Shown here: one piece after another, positions 60,401 to 64,000 of the stretch
Numbering within the stretch: position 1 is the stretch's first letter
How the letters are laid out: each line of letters opens with the position of its first letter
NCBI RefSeq assembly: GCF_000969825.1
Contig: NZ_KQ033919.1
Coordinates: forward strand, 2,536,671 to 2,600,670
DNA length: 64,000 bases
Source of the DNA: Parabacteroides gordonii MS-1 = DSM 23371
GTDB lineage: Bacteria; Bacteroidota; Bacteroidia; Bacteroidales; Tannerellaceae
Direction: 5' to 3'
Notes under the pieces: generated by a model
The model's input: only the letters and a program-made list of their open reading frames with translations
Database searches by the model: none
What the model was told of the DNA's origin: nothing
Made by a program: the position numbers and the translations under genes

Positions 60401-63377
60401 AGTAACAGCTACAAAACCAAGCGCGATAAACTTTGGTGCTGAAATACCGACATTCGGAGCAACAGCATCCGGCTTTGTAAATGGCGAAAATAGTGAGGCT
60501 TTAGGCGGTAAGCTCGAATTTGACTGTCCTGCAACTACCACCTCTTTGGCTGGCGAGTATTCTGTGACACCTTTCGGTTATACTTCACAGAACTATACTA
60601 TTACTTACAAGGCTGCACAATTGAAAATTAATGCAATAGCACCGACAGCCGAACTGACAGGTGTAAAGGTTAATTCGGTAGGAGCAAATGCTTCTGTTAC
60701 CGTTAGCGGCCGTGTCTTATCAAATGGCGGTACGCAAACAGATAAGTTAGTTGCCAAGCTGGAAGCTAAAACGGGAAATCAAACAACTAAGACTGTCGAT
60801 GATATCAAAGTCAATGCTGATGGTACTTTTGCTGCAGATATAACAGGACTAACCTCTGCTGCTTATACGGTGGATCTGACTGTTTCTGATTCTAAGGAAC
60901 TTACATCGGAAAAAGTTACTTCTTCTTCTATTGCGCTGAACGCAAAATTGCAGAACATCCACTTTACTACCGAACTGAATCGTTTGGTGTATGGTAGCAC
61001 AGCATCCATACTGGCTGAAGGGTATGCAGAAGGAGCAACGGTAGAGTATACTACTTCAAGCGCAGCTGTTCTTGATTTCAATGCTGATAAGACGGAGGTT
61101 ATTGCTAAGAGCGCAGGTCAGGCTACAATTACTGTTACGGCAACATTAGACCAGTATGTAACGGCAGTTGCCAAACAAACCATTACTGTTGAACCGAAAA
61201 CACTGACTGTTACTCCGACCGTAGCTTCAAAAACCTATGACGGAACGAACACAGCCGATGTAACTTACAAGGTGAATGGTTTGGTTAATAACGATGCTAT
61301 AACAGTAGCGAAAGTTGACGCAACCTATGCTGATGCCAATTGTGGAGTTGATAAACGCATCACTTTGTCCGAACCTCTTAAATTGAGTGGAGAAAAAAAA
61401 ACTAATTATCAATTGGTACAGCCAACAGACCTGAAAGGTTCTATTGGCAAAGCCGGCAATTTGGTTGTCAAAGCAACGAACGTAAGCCGTAAATATAATG
61501 ATCCTGTAAATGCGCTTAAGTATGACTTAGAAGTAGAAGGTTTCGTTAATAATGAAACGCTTACCACAGCTATGCGTACAGGTGCTATCATTGTTACCGA
61601 AGGGCCGGAAGGTTCTTATACAATTGATGTAAGCAAAGTATCTTTCCCTAATTACGGTACTATTACCGCAAATGGAGGAAAAGTTGATATCATCAAAGGA
61701 ACTCCGAAGGTTATTACTGTTAATACGACAAATGCCAGTGGTGTGACCGGTGTATTGGTCGATGCGGAAGGCTGGGAAGGTTTAACTGTACAAATAGGAA
61801 ACGGCTCCGATAGTAAAAAATATGCTTATGTCAACTATGGTAATACACAGATTTCACGGGGGGTAGAACTCGCAGCAGCACAAGCAACATTACCAACTAT
61901 TAGTTGGACACAAAAGGCAACAACGAACAGCTTGACAAAAGCAGCGGTTGTTGTTGATAAAGAGTTTACTTATGATGAATCTGCTACATTTACAGGAGTA
62001 AGCGGCTATACCGTTGAATCTTCGAACCCGAATATTTTGACAGTGGAAGGTTCTGCTGCCTCAAGAACAGTAAAAGCAGTAGGTGTAGGTAATGCAGCCT
62101 TGATATTTACAAAGGATGGTGCCGTTTCTTCCATGACTGTCAAAGTGAATCCGAAAACGATCAAGTTGACAGCTACGGGTACTAATAAATCATACGATGG
62201 TACCACAACTGCCAATATCCTTTTAAGTGCAACAGGCATGGTCGATGCTGCTCTTGATCTGAAAGATATCACATTTGATTATGCATCTAAAGATGCTAAA
62301 GATAATATTGCTATCTATCCGTCCAAGACAATTCTGTTGCAAGGTGCTAATGCCAGCAATTATCAACTGGAAACAGCTTCGTTGAAGGGAAATATTACTC
62401 CAAGCGAATTGAAAGTAACCAGCGCTGTCAGCAAATACTATGACGGTACCAATAAAGTTGTTCTAAACACTTACTCTGCTGAAGGACTTGCTGCCGGCGA
62501 AGAAGTTCCGTTGACAGCTACTTTTACTTCAATAGAGGTGAAAACAGACATTGATATAACTTGGGGGAAGTTAAACGGAAACTATACGATGGGTACATCT
62601 ACTAGCAAAGGTAATATTATTAAGTCCACTTTAGAGGCAAAACTGCCTTCAAGTGCTTCCAGTGAAAGTGATGTAAAGAACAAAATCACCTATGTAATCC
62701 GTGAAACAGGTGCAGAGATTACCGGTGCAGAGGCTAAAGCTATTTCAGCAAAGGTAAATGTGGTTAAAACCGGTACTAACTCGTTCCTGGTTAATGGTGG
62801 CGATACGGATAATTATACAATTGCTTATCCTACCAACTCTATTGGTTTTAAATCTGAGCCGGTTAACCCAGGTACCGGTACTGATCCCGACGTTGACGTA
62901 ACCGGTGTTTCCCTCGACAAATCCGAGCTGACTCTGGCTGTAAAGGGCACTTATACCCTGAAAGCAACTGTTGCCCCATCCGATGCTTCCAACAAGAGCG
63001 TAACCTGGAAGAGCAGCGACGATAAGATTGCGACTGTCGATAAAGACGGTAAAGTAACAGCGGTTGCCATCGGTAAAGCTACTATCACGGTAACAACCGA
63101 AGATGGCGGCAAGACGGCTACCTGTGTGGTGACTGTCGATGCAGCTACCGGTCTGGAAGAATTGATTGCCAATACCCGTGTATACGGTCAGGATCATGCG
63201 ATCCGTATCGAACCGGCTATGTCTGTCAATGTTCTGGTGGTAAGTATGAACGGACAACTGATCTATAACGATATCGTTAGTTCCGCTACACAGATACCTG
63301 TTCCTGCTGCAGGCATCTATATCGTAAAACTTGGAACCGGAAACGATACTTCCGTTCGCAAGGTTAGCGTGAAATAA
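57417..63377 (+). CDS. Giant surface protein: beta-helix, YDG/MBG repeats, Big2, C-terminal sorting-like domain
   Basis: A 1,986-residue secreted protein. The signal peptide ends near residue 23 ('VGWAG'). Residues about 150-740 look like a right-handed beta-helix of pectate-lyase or adhesin type. About 830-1800 contains several MBG/YDG repeats with 'KTYDGTNTADVTY', 'KSYDGTTTANI' and 'YYDGTNKVVL'. A Big2 domain sits at about 1825-1908 ('VTGVSLDKSELTLAVKGTYTL' pattern). The last 75 residues ('MNGQLIYND', 'AGIYIVKLG', 'VRKVSVK') form a sorting-type C-terminal domain, suggesting export and surface attachment by a Bacteroidetes route. Adhesion is the likely role. Confidence 0.82.
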   Translation: MKKRILLLLVAMIGLATSVGWAGNISADIKTDLEVAQKGKPIVFSVTTQKGSEDKTVRVELKMNADTDLSGWKMEYYEANQQPNGWKDWTPENGVYMYGPANGFPLIDGTSYFRMTPATAGEYTYSLSIKEASEGTVVKTADFSLTVSENADAPTVSIGNENYASLSAAVASAAENATINLSEGHFFLDRMLVINKPLSIKAVDPIKTIIQPLDPHNWIIPSGMIEGENKHLVAILGDATGTVTLENVTVGSSLASGINAQSAMKTVLNNVYLSGNANAGLLVHSTVEATGLHTQQNVWGAVNVDKSKKTSYTVSFKFDAASLFEEPAKIWSEVTDNENIVIAPEGWISYLGKGGADNTTDMRYWKNSKLTLEKGTINNTQFIYANGNPVTIEGVADKKVRISLSESDFIELAESENPVIFGGSKEGTVTSSNITMKSGTVYRLYGGGYGTAEGKSASVTETTTLIITGGTVSNSMFGGGRFYAHSKDVVINISGNTFIGDPAGKGNYWLICGGDENGKTSGGNYVEFDQSNNTVESATLNINGGTYSLIALGGTDGAKGYIKNVTADIKNATITGGIYGNGSNGRSDKVVGSLTNCTFKKSTYPIEIAAVNRGKSKEISLTFDNCTFPDQATDIYAYLGATYNTLLGYQGSEYGVPESVNFVFKGTKAFPEVGVSDGLGSANVTLTGAKGYIKPFVASSSSTIKAFTIPEGKTWAFNNGLEIANDVTLTNNGTLSVPLDNVMTAIAVGGTIQIKATANEVVTEMNKAEKKEDLSSKDIIIECSDAVIATNETKAKELLKAGRNVQLLAYAESRYTISTYVKTLATITNLPESVVYGTEPITLAFNMENVTAAIDGSSSDVASLATEEQSQKLTILKPGTVTLNLTVSDNDDAANTQTLKVTKKMLTVSGITATARDYNGGTDITLVTDQMVVNGLVGDDTGANILNTPTGKLSSANAGDAVPVEVTATLKSKNDYYDLAEITGVTAKINKVALTVTATKPSAINFGAEIPTFGATASGFVNGENSEALGGKLEFDCPATTTSLAGEYSVTPFGYTSQNYTITYKAAQLKINAIAPTAELTGVKVNSVGANASVTVSGRVLSNGGTQTDKLVAKLEAKTGNQTTKTVDDIKVNADGTFAADITGLTSAAYTVDLTVSDSKELTSEKVTSSSIALNAKLQNIHFTTELNRLVYGSTASILAEGYAEGATVEYTTSSAAVLDFNADKTEVIAKSAGQATITVTATLDQYVTAVAKQTITVEPKTLTVTPTVASKTYDGTNTADVTYKVNGLVNNDAITVAKVDATYADANCGVDKRITLSEPLKLSGEKKTNYQLVQPTDLKGSIGKAGNLVVKATNVSRKYNDPVNALKYDLEVEGFVNNETLTTAMRTGAIIVTEGPEGSYTIDVSKVSFPNYGTITANGGKVDIIKGTPKVITVNTTNASGVTGVLVDAEGWEGLTVQIGNGSDSKKYAYVNYGNTQISRGVELAAAQATLPTISWTQKATTNSLTKAAVVVDKEFTYDESATFTGVSGYTVESSNPNILTVEGSAASRTVKAVGVGNAALIFTKDGAVSSMTVKVNPKTIKLTATGTNKSYDGTTTANILLSATGMVDAALDLKDITFDYASKDAKDNIAIYPSKTILLQGANASNYQLETASLKGNITPSELKVTSAVSKYYDGTNKVVLNTYSAEGLAAGEEVPLTATFTSIEVKTDIDITWGKLNGNYTMGTSTSKGNIIKSTLEAKLPSSASSESDVKNKITYVIRETGAEITGAEAKAISAKVNVVKTGTNSFLVNGGDTDNYTIAYPTNSIGFKSEPVNPGTGTDPDVDVTGVSLDKSELTLAVKGTYTLKATVAPSDASNKSVTWKSSDDKIATVDKDGKVTAVAIGKATITVTTEDGGKTATCVVTVDAATGLEELIANTRVYGQDHAIRIEPAMSVNVLVVSMNGQLIYNDIVSSATQIPVPAAGIYIVKLGTGNDTSVRKVSVK

Positions 63378-63399
63378 ACAAACAAGTAAGTAAAAATTA

Positions 63400-63430
63400 G
63401 GGGGGATATGCTAAATATCTCCCCTTTTTT
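63400..63430 (+). terminator. Terminator of the surface protein gene
   Basis: GGGGGGATAT (63400-63409) pairs with ATATCTCCCC (63415-63424) with one G-U pair, followed by six T. Confidence 0.85.
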
Positions 63431-63484
63431 GTCGGTAATTATCGGTAATTCACCGATATTTGACGGTGGTACAACGTATTTCTA

Positions 63485-63515
63485 TTGCCGGAAGGCTGGC
63501 CGGAGCATACTTTTG
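63485..63515 (+). promoter_or_regulatory. Promoter of the LiaF-like gene
   Basis: TTG at 63485-63487, a 20-base spacer and TACTTTTG at 63508-63515; ATG 28 bases downstream. Confidence 0.75.
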
Positions 63516-63542
63516 TCCTCAAACAATTAAACTGTATTTATT

Positions 63543-64000
63543 ATGAACGTAAGGAAAAATGTATTTTGGGCGATCCCGTTTATTGTGGTGGGGATTGTAT
63601 GGTTGCTTAGAAATATGGGGATGGTTACATTCGAACTGTTCGATATAATTGTCTCCTGGCAGATGCTGTTGATGTATGTTGGCGTAGGCAATATGTTGAG
63701 CCGGCATTTTACCGGTGGTTTGATCACCTTTATGATTGGTGCACTGTTCCTGATGCCCGAACTGGGATGGATAGACAGCAACTGGCTGAGTGTGAACTGG
63801 CCGATTACATTAGTCGTAATAGGTATCATCATTCTGCTGAAACCTCTGTTCAGGAAATCACACCATAAACGTCATGGTCATTTAAATCCCGAAAATGTAT
63901 CTATGGGGCGTACGACAGAAAGCTTCGTTAATACCGATGGCTATGTGGAATCAGATAATACATTCAGTTCAGTGGAACAGATCATATTGGATCCGGTTTT
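63543..64000 (+). CDS. LiaF-like/DUF5668 membrane protein (partial, runs off the edge)
   Basis: The reading frame starts at ATG 63543 and is still open at the window edge (152 codons visible). It begins with a hydrophobic helix ('VFWAIPFIVVGIVWLLRNMG', about residues 7-26), further helices to about residue 100 ('TLVVIGIIILLKP'), then a soluble segment. This is the layout of LiaF/LiaI-type envelope-stress proteins, whose C-terminal part is a cell-wall-active-antibiotic response domain. The C-terminus lies outside the window, so the call is provisional. Confidence 0.65.
   Translation, partial: MNVRKNVFWAIPFIVVGIVWLLRNMGMVTFELFDIIVSWQMLLMYVGVGNMLSRHFTGGLITFMIGALFLMPELGWIDSNWLSVNWPITLVVIGIIILLKPLFRKSHHKRHGHLNPENVSMGRTTESFVNTDGYVESDNTFSSVEQIILDPV

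Overview
The window looks like chromosomal DNA of a gut Bacteroidales, most likely a Parabacteroides-type organism. The clues are promoters of the Bacteroidetes TTTG / TAnnTTTG form, DUF3244, FimB/Mfa2-type fimbrial lipoproteins, a three-gene fumarate reductase operon, a DUF2723 membrane protein, a dipeptidyl peptidase IV and a large YDG/MBG/Big2 surface protein. Genus is an inference from gene content. No rRNA, tRNA, CRISPR array or intact insertion sequence was recognised.

Layout. 1-3.8 kb: an AAA/DUF4143 ATPase, a membrane TPR/HTH regulator and a small secreted DUF3244 protein. 4.1-8.7 kb: a type V (FimA/Mfa1-like) pilus locus of four lipoproteins. 8.8-32.2 kb: a large collinear biosynthetic cluster for an aryl-polyene or flexirubin-like pigment. 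It has a tyrosine ammonia-lyase of the Flavobacterium type, a coumarate-activating ligase-like enzyme, two acyl carrier proteins, three ketosynthases plus a cysteine-less chain-length-factor-like partner, a ketoreductase, hotdog dehydratases and a thioesterase. It also carries an O-methyltransferase, LpxL-like and PlsC-like acyltransferases, a GT2-DUF2062 glycosyltransferase, a LolA-like carrier, an MMPL exporter fused to an acyltransferase and a methyltransferase, a CrtI-like oxidoreductase and a C45 acyltransferase/hydrolase. No DarA/DarB pair was recognised, so a dialkylresorcinol half is not expected from this locus alone.

32.4-38.6 kb (+): DUF2723 protein, polysaccharide deacetylase, QueG and an S37/S28-like peptidase. 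46.2-38.8 kb (-): an apparent operon of serine acetyltransferase, THUMP RNA methyltransferase, DPP4, PurD, a polytopic membrane protein and a YqaA-type protein. These two operons converge on a bidirectional terminator. 46.3-48.8 kb (-): a small lipoprotein, an FMN-binding flavoprotein and a PAP2 phosphatase/beta-barrel gene broken by a single-base frameshift. 49.0-52.5 kb: frdCAB with a strong promoter and terminator.

52.6-57.4 kb is accessory. An AraC regulator, a radical SAM protein and a DUF417 membrane protein are flanked by two nearly identical 90-nt elements, each starting at the predicted transcription start of its own promoter (a candidate small RNA). A 1.3 kb gene-poor stretch follows, with a decayed Rpn/PD-(D/E)XK-type remnant, inverted repeats and a cluster of short repeats. 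57.4-63.4 kb is a 1,986-residue surface protein. A LiaF-like protein runs off the right edge.

The signals most worth a second look are the cluster with its unusual fusions (MMPL-PlsC-methyltransferase, KS-KS-like), the twin RNA element, and palindrome-rich in-frame insertions inside otherwise conserved enzymes (a ketosynthase and QueG).
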